The translations under genes were made by a program, and so were the position numbers. Under the pieces are notes generated by a model. The model saw nothing but the letters and a program-made list of their open reading frames with translations. It was not told where the DNA came from and made no database searches. A DNA stretch of 37,015 nt from a virus, in IMG/VR virus record IMGVR_UViG_3300042503_000072, positions 1-37,015 of that record; one strand, 5' to 3'. Of this stretch, positions 6,201 to 14,265 are shown piece by piece (position 1 is the first letter of the stretch; every line of letters starts with the position of its first letter).

Positions 6201-6377
6201 GTGGCTACTAAACCTGGATTGTATGCAAATATTCATGCTAAACAAAAGCGCATTGCGGCTGGTAGTGGTGAGAGGATGCGTAAAGTTGGCGCTAAGGGCG
6301 CGCCTACTGCGAAGGATTTTAAAGAATCAGCTAAAACGGCTAAACCCGCAAAAGCTGCTGCTAAGAAAGCGAAGTAA
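6201..6377 (+). CDS. Small basic phage protein, 58 aa
   Basis: I place the start at GTG 6201, with AAAAGGA about 10 bases upstream. The open frame extends to 6024, but that part overlaps the previous gene and looks like its shadow. The product (ATKPGLYANIHAKQKRIAAGSGERMRKVGAKGAPTAKDF, then a Lys/Ala tail) matches a small protein type often seen beside terminase or portal genes in environmental phages. It is highly basic, with an AKPAKAAAKKAK-like histone-tail end. Function unknown; DNA binding is plausible. Confidence 0.75.
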   Translation: MATKPGLYANIHAKQKRIAAGSGERMRKVGAKGAPTAKDFKESAKTAKPAKAAAKKAK

Positions 6378-6379
6378 TC

Positions 6380-6538
6380 ATGCCCCTTAAAAAATCGACA
6401 AGCAAAGAAGCCTTCCGTTCTAACGTTAAGGCTGAGGTCAAGGCAGGCAAACCCGTCAAACAGGCTGTGGCAATCGCTTATGCGACCAAACGCGCTGCGG
6501 CTAAACCCATGAAACGTGCAAGTGGACGTGGTAGATAA
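6380..6538 (+). CDS. Small basic phage protein, 52 aa
   Basis: The gene runs from ATG 6380 to TAA 6536-6538, and the stop overlaps the portal start as TAATG. The protein (MPLKKSTSKEAFRSNVKAEV, then a GKPVKQAVAIAYATKRAA segment and a basic GRGR end) belongs to a recurrent small phage protein type with a conserved 'KQAVAIAYATKR' helix. It is the third basic mini-protein in a row. Function unknown. Coupling to the portal suggests expression with head genes. Confidence 0.75.
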   Translation: MPLKKSTSKEAFRSNVKAEVKAGKPVKQAVAIAYATKRAAAKPMKRASGRGR

Positions 6539-8787
6539 TGCCGACAATCAATCAAGACCCAACAGGCATTAACAAAGCGGGGCAAGTGTCTGCGCGGGGT
6601 GGCCCACAGGGTGATCCAGCCGACCACCGCGATACATTAGATGAAATGCGTTCACGCTATACGATGGCGATTGCTGCGTTTAGCGACAGCCGTGAGGACG
6701 AGCTAGACGATTTGCGCTTTATGGCAGGTTCGCCAGACAACCAATGGCAATGGCCTGCGGACGTATTGGCTACCCGTGGTGCAGTGCAAGGTCAAACGAT
6801 CAACGCGCGCCCATGCCTGACAATCAACAAGCTGCCGCAGCACGTCCGTCAAGTCACGAACGAACAACGTCAGAACCGCCCATCGGGTAAGGTCATCCCT
6901 GCGGACGACAAGGCCGATGTAGAAGTAGCGGCCATTTATGACGGCATGGTGCGCCACATTGAGTACATGAGCGACGCCGATGTAGCCTACGACACCGCCT
7001 GCGAGAACCAGGTCACCTACGGTGAAGGTTACATTCGCATCCTAACAGAGTACTGCGACGAGGATAGCTTCGATCAAGACCTCCGCATTGGACGGGTACG
7101 CAACAGCTTTAGCGTGTACATGGATCCGATGTCCCAAGACCCTACAGGCGCAGACGCCGAGTGGTGCTTCATTACGCAAGACATCACCAAAGCGGAGTAC
7201 GAACGGGATTACCCCGACGCCGCGCCCCTGAGTTCCATATTGGCAAGCGGTGTAGGCGATCAGTACCTGAGCCAGTGGCTCACCGAGGACACCCTGCGTA
7301 TTGCAGAGTATTTCTATTACAAGCATGAGGAAGCAACGCTCAACTTGTACCCAGGCAATCAATCGTTCTTTGACGGATCGCCTGAAGATAAAAACATGAA
7401 AGAGATGGGCTTAAAACCCATCAAATCACGCCGCGTAGACCGCAAAAAAGTCATGTGGATGAAAACCAATGGCTTTGAGTCCTTAGAAGAACGCGAGTGG
7501 GCGGGCAAGTGGATTCCTGTCGTGCGCGTGATCGGTAACGAATTTGAAGTAGAAGGTCAGATTTACATATCTGGCTTGGTACGTAACGCTAAAGATGCAC
7601 AGCGGATGTACAACTACTGGACTAGCCAAGAGGCTGAGATGCTTGCCCTTGCGCCAAAAGCACCGTTTATCGGCTATGGCGGTCAGTTTGAAGGTTACGA
7701 AATGCAGTGGAAAACAGCCAATACGACCAACTGGCCGTATTTGGAAGTAAACCCCGACGTGACGGATGGCATGGGCGCTGTATTGCCTCTGCCCCAGCGC
7801 GCCGCGCCCCCGCTGCCCCAAACTGGCCTGATTCAAGCCAAGATGGGCGCGTCCGATGACATCAAGTCCACCACTGGACAGTACGACTCGAGCTTAGGAG
7901 CCACAAGCAACGAACGCTCAGGTCGCGCTATTCTGGCACGGGAAAAGCAAGGTGATACAGGTACGTATCACTACGTAGACAACCTTGCCCGTGCAATTCG
8001 CCACATCACACGTCAGTTAGTTGACATGATCCCTAAGATTTACGACACCGAGCGCATTGCTCGTATCGTTGGCTTAGACGGCGAAGTCGATATGGTTAAG
8101 ATTAACCCGCAACAACCTAATCCAGTTAACGAAATCCGCGACGTTAACACCGGCATTTTGATTGAGAAGATTTATAACCCTGGCGTTGGTCGTTACGATG
8201 TCGTAGTCACCACAGGCCCAAGCTACATGACCAAGCGTCAAGAAGCAATGGACGCCATGAGCCAGATTTTGCAAGGCAACCCACAGTTGTGGTCGGTTGC
8301 AGGCGATTTGTTTGTTAAAAACATGGATTGGCCTGGCGCAGAAGAACTGGCTGCACGTTTGGCTAAGACGATTGACCCTAAATTGCTAGAAGATGGCGAT
8401 AAAGACCCTGCTTTGCAAGCTGCTGAACAACAAATGCAAGCAATGGGCGCCGAATTAGACCAAATGGCTCAAATGATGCAGAATTTCCAAAAATCCGTTG
8501 AAGTTCAGGACTTGGAACGCAAGAATTTTGAGGCTGAAATCAAGGCGTATCAGGCTGAAACACAGCGTATTAGCGCCGTTTCAGCAGGTATGACTGCCGA
8601 GCAGATCCAAGACATCGTGATGGGTACGATCGCCGCTGCTTTAGATACTGGCGATCTTGTTGGTCAAGAATTGCAACGTGAGCCAATAGAAATACCGCCC
8701 GAAGCGCTTGCGCCGATGCAACCTGAGATGGCTTCTGAGATGATGCCCCCAGAACAAATGCCACCTGAAGGGATGATGCCACAATGA
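6538..8787 (+). CDS. P22-like portal protein
   Basis: The 749-residue protein is close in length to the P22 portal (725). The N-terminal half is typical of podovirus portals: LDEMRSRYTMAIAAFSDSREDELDDLRFMAGSPDNQW, a LTINKLPQHVRQVTNEQRQNRP helix, then VTYGEGYIRILTEY and RNSFSVYMDPMSQDPTGADAEWCF. The segment SSLGATSNERSGRAILAREKQGDTGTYHYVDNLARAI is the conserved stem/crown region. The C-terminal 150 residues are helical, Gln/Met-rich, and end in a Met/Pro tail. It forms the dodecameric vertex through which DNA enters and leaves, and docks the terminase and the gp4-like adaptor. It is coupled to genes on both sides (TAATG upstream, ATGA downstream). Confidence 0.93.
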   Translation: MPTINQDPTGINKAGQVSARGGPQGDPADHRDTLDEMRSRYTMAIAAFSDSREDELDDLRFMAGSPDNQWQWPADVLATRGAVQGQTINARPCLTINKLPQHVRQVTNEQRQNRPSGKVIPADDKADVEVAAIYDGMVRHIEYMSDADVAYDTACENQVTYGEGYIRILTEYCDEDSFDQDLRIGRVRNSFSVYMDPMSQDPTGADAEWCFITQDITKAEYERDYPDAAPLSSILASGVGDQYLSQWLTEDTLRIAEYFYYKHEEATLNLYPGNQSFFDGSPEDKNMKEMGLKPIKSRRVDRKKVMWMKTNGFESLEEREWAGKWIPVVRVIGNEFEVEGQIYISGLVRNAKDAQRMYNYWTSQEAEMLALAPKAPFIGYGGQFEGYEMQWKTANTTNWPYLEVNPDVTDGMGAVLPLPQRAAPPLPQTGLIQAKMGASDDIKSTTGQYDSSLGATSNERSGRAILAREKQGDTGTYHYVDNLARAIRHITRQLVDMIPKIYDTERIARIVGLDGEVDMVKINPQQPNPVNEIRDVNTGILIEKIYNPGVGRYDVVVTTGPSYMTKRQEAMDAMSQILQGNPQLWSVAGDLFVKNMDWPGAEELAARLAKTIDPKLLEDGDKDPALQAAEQQMQAMGAELDQMAQMMQNFQKSVEVQDLERKNFEAEIKAYQAETQRISAVSAGMTAEQIQDIVMGTIAAALDTGDLVGQELQREPIEIPPEALAPMQPEMASEMMPPEQMPPEGMMPQ

Positions 8788-9146
8788 GTTGCGAAAAATT
8801 TATAGGAATGTTGTTTTTAGCACGGGATGTGACCCATTCGGTGCATTTAAACACCCGTAGCTATTCCAAACACAAGGCGCTACAGAAGTTTTACGAGAAC
8901 ATTATCGACCGCGCTGATACTTTTGCCGAAGCCTATCAAGGCCGTCATGGTTTAATTGGCCCAATTGCGTTAATGTCCGCTAAAAAGACTGAAAACGTGG
9001 TGGCTTTTTTAGAAGATCAACTTGCCGAATTAGAAGCGATGCGTTACGATGTCTGTGACAAGACAGACTCGCCGCTTCAGAATTTAATTGATGGGATTAT
9101 TGAGTTATACCTGTCAACTTTGTACAAATTGAAGTTTTTGGCATAA
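8784..9146 (+). CDS. Hypothetical helical phage protein (possibly DUF5856)
   Basis: The ATG at 8784 overlaps the portal stop as ATGA. The 120-residue protein is almost entirely helical: MSCEKFIGMLFLARDVTHSVHLNTRSYSKHKAL, then FYENIIDRADTFAEAYQGRHGL, and a C-terminal SPLQNLIDGIIELYLSTLYKL. The pattern of spaced His, Asp and Glu in four helices resembles Dps/ferritin-like bundles, and I recall similar proteins as DUF5856. Neither is proven. A ferritin-like fold would be unusual between portal and tail-fibre genes. Real gene, function unknown. Confidence 0.8.
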   Translation: MSCEKFIGMLFLARDVTHSVHLNTRSYSKHKALQKFYENIIDRADTFAEAYQGRHGLIGPIALMSAKKTENVVAFLEDQLAELEAMRYDVCDKTDSPLQNLIDGIIELYLSTLYKLKFLA

Positions 9147-9155
9147 GGAGCCATT

Positions 9156-9458
9156 ATGGATTTTTTAAACCCCCTAGCAGACGCAAATTACCCTGCTGAT
9201 TCCGACAATACTAGCGGTACAGCGGTTAGTTTAGGCCCTTGGCCTCCTGGCCCACAAGGTGTCATGGTGTGGTGTACGGAAGATGCGTATATTGCCGTTG
9301 GTCAAGGTGCAACAGCAACAAGTGCTAGTACCCCAATCCCAGCCTACACCCCAATTCCGTTTGTTGTAGCCAATACCATTACGGGTCAATGGCGTGTTAG
9401 TGCCTTGCAAGTTAGCATGGCAGGTGTTGTTTACGCTAAACCGATCAATTTCAGATGA
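9156..9458 (+). CDS. Hypothetical structural-like protein, 100 aa
   Basis: AAGGAG lies 7 bases before the ATG. The 100-residue protein is rich in Pro, Ala, Val and Thr, with PWPPGPQGVMVWCTEDAYIAVGQGATATSASTPIP followed by a beta-rich end (QWRVSALQVSMAGVVYAKPINF). This resembles small beta-sandwich virion proteins. It opens a tail-fibre block and its stop overlaps the next start as ATGA. No family assigned. Confidence 0.75.
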   Translation: MDFLNPLADANYPADSDNTSGTAVSLGPWPPGPQGVMVWCTEDAYIAVGQGATATSASTPIPAYTPIPFVVANTITGQWRVSALQVSMAGVVYAKPINFR

Positions 9459-9613
9459 GTTTTGGAATTAACGGCCGAGTTGGACTAGCTTTAGGGCTAG
9501 GTAGTCTGCTTTCGTATGCTTCAGGCTACCGCCGTGATGCATCGCTTAGTAATCTTGAAACCGAATCTGGCGCAAACCTCGTCCAAGAGGACGGCGGGTT
9601 TATTTTAGTTTAA
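9455..9613 (+). CDS. Small protein with ESGxNLVQEDGGFILV tail, 52 aa
   Basis: ATG 9455 overlaps the previous stop as ATGA and the frame ends at TAA 9611-9613. The product has a Gly/Leu-rich, possibly membrane-inserting N-terminal half (GRVGLALGLGSLLSYASGY) and a C-terminal LETESGANLVQEDGGFILV. That end matches a short 'E-G-x-L-x-x-E-x-G-x-x-L' module seen in many phage virion proteins and again in the gp10-like protein at about 18.9 kb. Function unknown; it may associate with the virion. Confidence 0.7.
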   Translation: MSFGINGRVGLALGLGSLLSYASGYRRDASLSNLETESGANLVQEDGGFILV

Positions 9614-9622
9614 GGATACGTA

Positions 9623-10126
9623 ATGCCAACAGTTACCCTTTCAATATTTGCTGGCGTAGGCGCGCAACTGTTTGACGACGCTGGAAACGTATTAACTGGC
9701 GGTAAAATTTATACATATGAAGCGGGTACTTCTACGCCGCTTGCTTCGTACACATCTAGCGATGGCAACACAGCGCACTCAAACCCCATTATTTTAAACG
9801 CGGCGGGTAGAGTACCTACAGGCGAAATTTGGCTTGACTATGAATATTTATATAAATTTGTAGTAACTACAGCTAACGACGTTTTAATAGCTACGTACGA
9901 CAATGTTGGCGGTAGCTTTAATGCGTCGCCTATTATTGCTAACTTTATAGGCACAGGATCGCAAACAAACTTTAGCTTATTGTCAAATCCCGCTAGTGAA
10001 AATAGCACGCAGGTGTACATTAACGGCGTATATCAACAAAAAAATAGCTATTCTGTTGCAGGGTCTGTTGTTATTTTTTCAGAGGCTCCGCCATTTACAT
10101 CAACAATCGAAGTTAATTATGTTTAA
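9623..10126 (+). CDS. Tail fibre/tailspike N-terminal adaptor-like protein
   Basis: The 167-residue protein begins with a module common at the start of podovirus tail fibres: GVGAQLFDDAGNVLTGGKIYTYEAGTSTPLASYT, then AHSNPIILNAAGRVPTGEIWLDYEYLYKFVV. It ends with a small beta domain (NFSLLSNPASENSTQVYINGVYQQKNSYSV) known from fibre proteins. Such modules anchor fibres to the tail. Here it is a separate short protein rather than the head of a long fibre, followed at once by two more fibre genes. AAGGA precedes the ATG. Confidence 0.8.
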   Translation: MPTVTLSIFAGVGAQLFDDAGNVLTGGKIYTYEAGTSTPLASYTSSDGNTAHSNPIILNAAGRVPTGEIWLDYEYLYKFVVTTANDVLIATYDNVGGSFNASPIIANFIGTGSQTNFSLLSNPASENSTQVYINGVYQQKNSYSVAGSVVIFSEAPPFTSTIEVNYV

Positions 10127-10137
10127 AGGACTCCATC

Positions 10138-11235
10138 ATGGCTGACGTTAAAATATCGGCATTACCCGCATCAACTACTCCATTAACAGGTACCGAAGTA
10201 TTGCCATTAGTGCAAAGCGGCGTTACTAAAAAAGTTGCGGTTTCTAACTTAACTGGCACAACCGTATCTAACGCGGGTGAAGTTGGCGTCGGCGGTAATA
10301 CAGAAGGTGTAGTTGCTGGCGTAACGGTCATTAGCAAGTTTTGTGTCAAAAACGAAGGCTCTAGCCCCGTGGCTGGGTTTGTACACGTAAATGACACCAC
10401 GGCAGGTTCTGGGTCTGGCACGTTTGCTTGCCGTTCAAGAGGCACGCTTGCAACTCCAACCATAGTGCAAAACAACGACAGCTTGTGGAATATGTATATA
10501 GCTGGAAATGACGGCACTGATTTAGCGCTTGCTGCACAAATTGCGGTAGAAGTTGATGGCACTCCTGGTTCAAACGATATGCCTGGGCGTATTGTGTTTT
10601 TGACTACACCAGACGGCAGTCAGGCTCCTGTTGAGGCTATGCGGATTAACAACGCTCAAAAAGTTACGTTTGTTCAAGCGCCTGTTTTATCTGCGTTAAC
10701 TGCTTCAACTGCTTTGGCTTTAGATGCAAGCAAGAACGTGGTTAGCGTTACAAATACTGGTACTGGAGACAATGTTTTAGCAACAGCTCCAACATTAGTT
10801 GGAGATGTTACGTTATCTACAGGCAATTTAGTTGTAAGCAATGGCAAGGGTATTGATTTTTCAGCCACGCCAGGCACAGGTACAAGCGAACTCCTTGCAG
10901 ATTATGAAGAAGGCACTTGGACACCAACGCAAGGGGCAGGATTAACTGTTGTCGGCACTTTTACATCCAACGGAACTTACACAAAAGTTGGGCGACTTGT
11001 TACTATAAGAGGTGTCCTTCAAGGGTCAACATCTGTTGCTTGTTCTGCTGGCGGCGCTCTTGTTGCTGGTGGATTGCCTTTTACTGTAGCATCAGGAACT
11101 GTGGGCGGTGGTACTGCCGCAAATGGTAATTTAAGTGGGGGCAGCGTTTTATATGTTCTTACTAGCCCTATATATGCCATTACAGCAATAAGTGCTGCAG
11201 GAGCAATTACATTTTTTGCATCTTATTACGTATAA
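10138..11235 (+). CDS. Tail fibre protein
   Basis: The 365-residue protein begins MADVKISALPASTTPLTGTEVLPLVQSGVTKKVAVSNL, a repeat-like opening common to phage fibre and baseplate proteins. The middle is Ala/Thr/Val-rich beta sequence (VSNGKGIDFSATPGTG). LADYEEGTWTPTQGAGLTVVG...GTYTKVGRLVTIRGVLQ is a C-terminal domain found on many fibres. GGACTCC lies before the start. Probably a receptor-binding or fibre-shaft component working with the neighbouring adaptor and tailspike. Confidence 0.8.
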   Translation: MADVKISALPASTTPLTGTEVLPLVQSGVTKKVAVSNLTGTTVSNAGEVGVGGNTEGVVAGVTVISKFCVKNEGSSPVAGFVHVNDTTAGSGSGTFACRSRGTLATPTIVQNNDSLWNMYIAGNDGTDLALAAQIAVEVDGTPGSNDMPGRIVFLTTPDGSQAPVEAMRINNAQKVTFVQAPVLSALTASTALALDASKNVVSVTNTGTGDNVLATAPTLVGDVTLSTGNLVVSNGKGIDFSATPGTGTSELLADYEEGTWTPTQGAGLTVVGTFTSNGTYTKVGRLVTIRGVLQGSTSVACSAGGALVAGGLPFTVASGTVGGGTAANGNLSGGSVLYVLTSPIYAITAISAAGAITFFASYYV

Positions 11236-11244
11236 GGAATCCCT

Positions 11245-13095
11245 ATGTCTTTAACCAAAGTAACCTACTCAATGATTGTTGGTGCGTACACCAACGTTAA
11301 AGACTTTGGTGCAACTGGCGATGGCACAACTAATGACACGGTAGCTATTCAAGCGGCAATTGATAGCCTTACTGCTACTGGCGGTGTTCTTTATTTTCCT
11401 TTTGGCACATATAAAATTGCACGAACTGTTGGTGCAAATGACCATTGGGGGTTAAAAGTAACGGGTAGCAATATTACAATTATCGGCGACGGTGCTTCGT
11501 TGTCTAGGTTTAATACAGACATTAGCACTTATGCTTTGGCTTATCCATTGTTATTTATCGGAACGCCTGATAATAACGCAGCCGCAGCAACACAAAATGT
11601 AAAAGTAACAGGAATTACTTTTGTTGGAAATAACGTTCAGCACAATATTTCGGGTAGTTCACCCAATGATTTTCGTTGCGCTATTTACATGAAAAACACT
11701 AAAAACACAGTTGTGCAAGATTGTGTTTTTACCAATATTGATAGTTCGGTAGTTTTTTACCAACAACCTGTATCGTTTGATTACACAAATTCTGTTTATT
11801 ACAACACAACTAAAAATTACAATAGCAGAATTACTAACTGTCAGTTTTTGGCGGTATCCCATTCGACATTTGGTCGCGCTTTAGTTCATGCAATTGAAGC
11901 GGCGGGTATTGATTATTTAAGCATTGAAAACAACTATTTTGAGTGGTGCGATGATTGTTTTTCTGCTGAAACAACATATAACATTGCTTCTGACGTTGAA
12001 ACCGATACATATACACCTAGCGTTTCAGGTTGGACTTTAGGTGCTGTAAAACGTAGTGGTAGAGGACATACCATTGTTGGCAACACAATGTTTAATTCAT
12101 CAGAGCATTGTGTTTACGCATCCTCAATGGATGTTGTAGTTTCAGGAAATAATTGTCGTATTGAAGACCCTGCTATTTGTCTTGGCGACGTTAAAATTAA
12201 CGCAAAATATGCAGCTGTTACTGGAAATACGATTGTTGCTAGAATAATTTGTATTCAAGTTAGCGAACCAGCCTTTGACGTGGCTGTTACTGGCAATACA
12301 TTGACCCCAATTTTAGAAGGCGAAGGCGGGGCTGTTGCAATTCAATCAGTTAATTTAGTGTCTTATATTGCAAATCGGATTGATTATTTGACATATATCC
12401 CTATGCAAAACATTACTATTTCGGCAAATACGATTGATTTTCCCCCTAGCCCCGCTTCTAGTAACTTAAACGCCGTTGGAGTCCGTTTGTATTCAAGTGA
12501 TGTTACCAACATAAATTTTCCAAACGGCACATTGTTAAGCACAACCATATCTAATAACGTAATAAATAACCATACAATAGGCATTTATTTAGTCGGGTCT
12601 TTAGTCAATATCAAGTATGTCAATGTAATTGGAAACACATTTTATGGTAAGTCTTATGCTGGATCATTTGGCCCAAGCGCAGTTATGAACACATACGCAA
12701 CAATAGCCGTAAGTGCTGGTGATACAGAAGTAATGGCGTCAATTAACTTTACTAGCAATATTGTGACTATTACTAGATATCTAGTAGCCACAGACACAGG
12801 GGGAGGTACTTCGGTGTTTGGGCCAAATCAAATTCAAACAAATGAATTGCGTTATGTTCAAAATTATGGCTCTACTGATATGCGCTCGCCTACTAACGAT
12901 TTAACTCAATTTTCTAACAATAATGGGTATTTTTTCCTTGATCGTACTGGCTGGCTTGGTGATTCATCGCTAAATAACGCTCTTGGTGATTTAACAAGCA
13001 CCGCTAATTCATTTAGGTTATATCGTATCCAATATGACGGTACAAACGTAAAGTTTTTCACTAATGATACTGGTACAGCTATTACATTAGGCTAA
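11245..13095 (+). CDS. Tailspike with pectate-lyase-like beta-helix
   Basis: The 616-residue protein has the classic tailspike opening NVKDFGATGDGTTNDTVAIQAAIDS and GGVLYFPFGTYKIA (about 17-57), marking the pectate lyase/right-handed beta-helix superfamily. Repeated short strands with Asn/Ile ladders (NNTVVQDCVFTNI, ISNNVINNHTIGIYLVGS) continue to about 500. The C-terminal 120 residues (DLTQFSNNNGYFFLDRTGWLGD) differ and may be a trimer or receptor domain. It probably binds or cuts host surface polysaccharide. The codons are A/T-rich relative to nearby head genes, suggesting exchange. Catalytic residues cannot be identified by eye. Confidence 0.88.
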   Translation: MSLTKVTYSMIVGAYTNVKDFGATGDGTTNDTVAIQAAIDSLTATGGVLYFPFGTYKIARTVGANDHWGLKVTGSNITIIGDGASLSRFNTDISTYALAYPLLFIGTPDNNAAAATQNVKVTGITFVGNNVQHNISGSSPNDFRCAIYMKNTKNTVVQDCVFTNIDSSVVFYQQPVSFDYTNSVYYNTTKNYNSRITNCQFLAVSHSTFGRALVHAIEAAGIDYLSIENNYFEWCDDCFSAETTYNIASDVETDTYTPSVSGWTLGAVKRSGRGHTIVGNTMFNSSEHCVYASSMDVVVSGNNCRIEDPAICLGDVKINAKYAAVTGNTIVARIICIQVSEPAFDVAVTGNTLTPILEGEGGAVAIQSVNLVSYIANRIDYLTYIPMQNITISANTIDFPPSPASSNLNAVGVRLYSSDVTNINFPNGTLLSTTISNNVINNHTIGIYLVGSLVNIKYVNVIGNTFYGKSYAGSFGPSAVMNTYATIAVSAGDTEVMASINFTSNIVTITRYLVATDTGGGTSVFGPNQIQTNELRYVQNYGSTDMRSPTNDLTQFSNNNGYFFLDRTGWLGDSSLNNALGDLTSTANSFRLYRIQYDGTNVKFFTNDTGTAITLG

Positions 13096-13104
13096 ATAAC
13101 CGTA

Positions 13105-13121
13105 CCAGTTCGGATAACTGG
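13105..13121 (+). terminator. Weak hairpin after the tailspike gene
   Basis: CCAGTT (13105-13110) and AACTGG (13116-13121) form a 6-bp stem with a 5-base loop, followed by ATTCTTGATTTTAATT. The stem is short and the T-run broken, so it may attenuate rather than stop transcription. Confidence 0.3.
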
Positions 13122-13147
13122 ATTCTTGATTTTAATTGGAGATTAAA

Positions 13148-13396
13148 ATGGCTTTAGAGAAAAAAGTAATAGTAGACTTAATTGAAACTCTTGAAAACGG
13201 CTGCGTACAAGTACGCGCTAAGACTAGCATTTTGGAAGACGGCAAAGAGATCAGCAGTAAATTTCATCGTCACGTAATCGTGCCTGGCGCAGACTACAGC
13301 AAAGAAGACGCTAAAGTACAGGCAATTTGCAAAGCAGTTCAAACGACTGATGTTGTAGCAGCTTACAAAGCAACACTTGACGCGCCTGCCGTTTAA
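13148..13396 (+). CDS. Hypothetical protein, 82 aa
   Basis: I choose ATG 13148, which has GGAG 7 bases upstream, over a TTG further up. The 82-residue protein (MALEKKVIVDLIETLENGCV, then VRAKTSILEDGKEISSKFHRHVIVPGADYSKEDAKVQAICKAV) is predicted to have two or three beta strands and a helix. This 'VRxxTxIxEDGKExSxxFHRxVxxPG' pattern is common in small phage proteins next to tail or fibre genes. Function unknown. It lies between tailspike and scaffold. Confidence 0.8.
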   Translation: MALEKKVIVDLIETLENGCVQVRAKTSILEDGKEISSKFHRHVIVPGADYSKEDAKVQAICKAVQTTDVVAAYKATLDAPAV

Positions 13397-13419
13397 GAAT
13401 ATATTTTGTATCAATCGTA

Positions 13420-13436
13420 CTGGTGCGATACACCAG
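13420..13436 (+). terminator. Hairpin before the scaffold gene
   Basis: CTGGTG (13420-13425) pairs with CACCAG (13431-13436) around CGATA. Only GTTTC follows, so it is a poor terminator. It may be an mRNA-stabilising or processing structure at the boundary between the fibre block and the head block. Confidence 0.25.
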
Positions 13437-13457
13437 GGTTTCTAAGGAAACATCGAA

Positions 13458-14243
13458 ATGGACGAAAGTCAAGAAGTAGTACCAGCGGAAGTATCCGCGC
13501 CAGAACAGGTGGCAACGGCTGCACCTGAAACTGAAGAATTAGCGCCGGAAGCAGTAGAACCAGCAGCAGAAGCACCTAAAACCTTCTCCCAAGAAGAACT
13601 AGATGCCGCTATTGGTAAACGACTTGCTAGAGAGCAACGTAAGTGGGAAAGAGAACAGGCCGCTAGAGCCGCTGAAAAGCAGCTTAAAGCCCCAGCCGAA
13701 ATCCCGCCGATTGAGCAGTTTGCTTCACCTGACGAGTACGCCGAAGTTTTGGCTGAAAAGAAGGCAGAAGAATTGCTTGCTAGGCGTGAACAAGCTAGGA
13801 TGCAGTCTGAGATCATTGAGTCCTACCACGACAGGGAAGAAGATGCGCGGAACAAGTACGACGATTTTGAACAAGTCGCCTACAACCCCAAGCTCCCAAT
13901 CACTGACGCAATGGCTCAAACGATCCAATCTTCCGATATTGGCCCCGATATGGCTTATTACCTAGGGTCTAATCCGAAAGAAGCGGAACGTATTTCTCGT
14001 TTAGCGCCACTCCAGCAGGCCAAAGAATTAGGAAAGATTGAGGCTAAATTAGCTGATAATCCTTCTGTAAAAAAGACTTCGAGCGCTCCAGCACCGATTG
14101 CTCCTGTCACGGCAAGATCCTCTGGATCTTCTAGCTACGATACAACTGATCCTCGTTCTGTAAAGAACATGAGTACATCAGAGTGGATCGAAGCGGAACG
14201 CCTAAGACAGATCAAGAAGTGGGAAGCGCAGAGAAACCGCTAA
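13458..14243 (+). CDS. Probable capsid scaffolding protein
   Basis: The 261-residue protein lies immediately before the coat protein, the normal place for a scaffold. It is highly charged: an acidic Glu/Ala/Pro N-terminus, then a long coiled coil (EELDAAIGKRLAREQRKWEREQAARAAEKQLKAPAE and EYAEVLAEKKAEELLARREQARMQSEIIESYHDREEDAR). A basic C-terminal helix follows (SEWIEAERLRQIKKWEAQRNR), like the coat-binding helix-loop-helix of P22 scaffold. AAGGAAAC precedes the start. It should direct prohead assembly and leave before or during packaging. Confidence 0.82.
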   Translation: MDESQEVVPAEVSAPEQVATAAPETEELAPEAVEPAAEAPKTFSQEELDAAIGKRLAREQRKWEREQAARAAEKQLKAPAEIPPIEQFASPDEYAEVLAEKKAEELLARREQARMQSEIIESYHDREEDARNKYDDFEQVAYNPKLPITDAMAQTIQSSDIGPDMAYYLGSNPKEAERISRLAPLQQAKELGKIEAKLADNPSVKKTSSAPAPIAPVTARSSGSSSYDTTDPRSVKNMSTSEWIEAERLRQIKKWEAQRNR

Positions 14244-14265
14244 CTATTTTTATTAGGACTTAATT

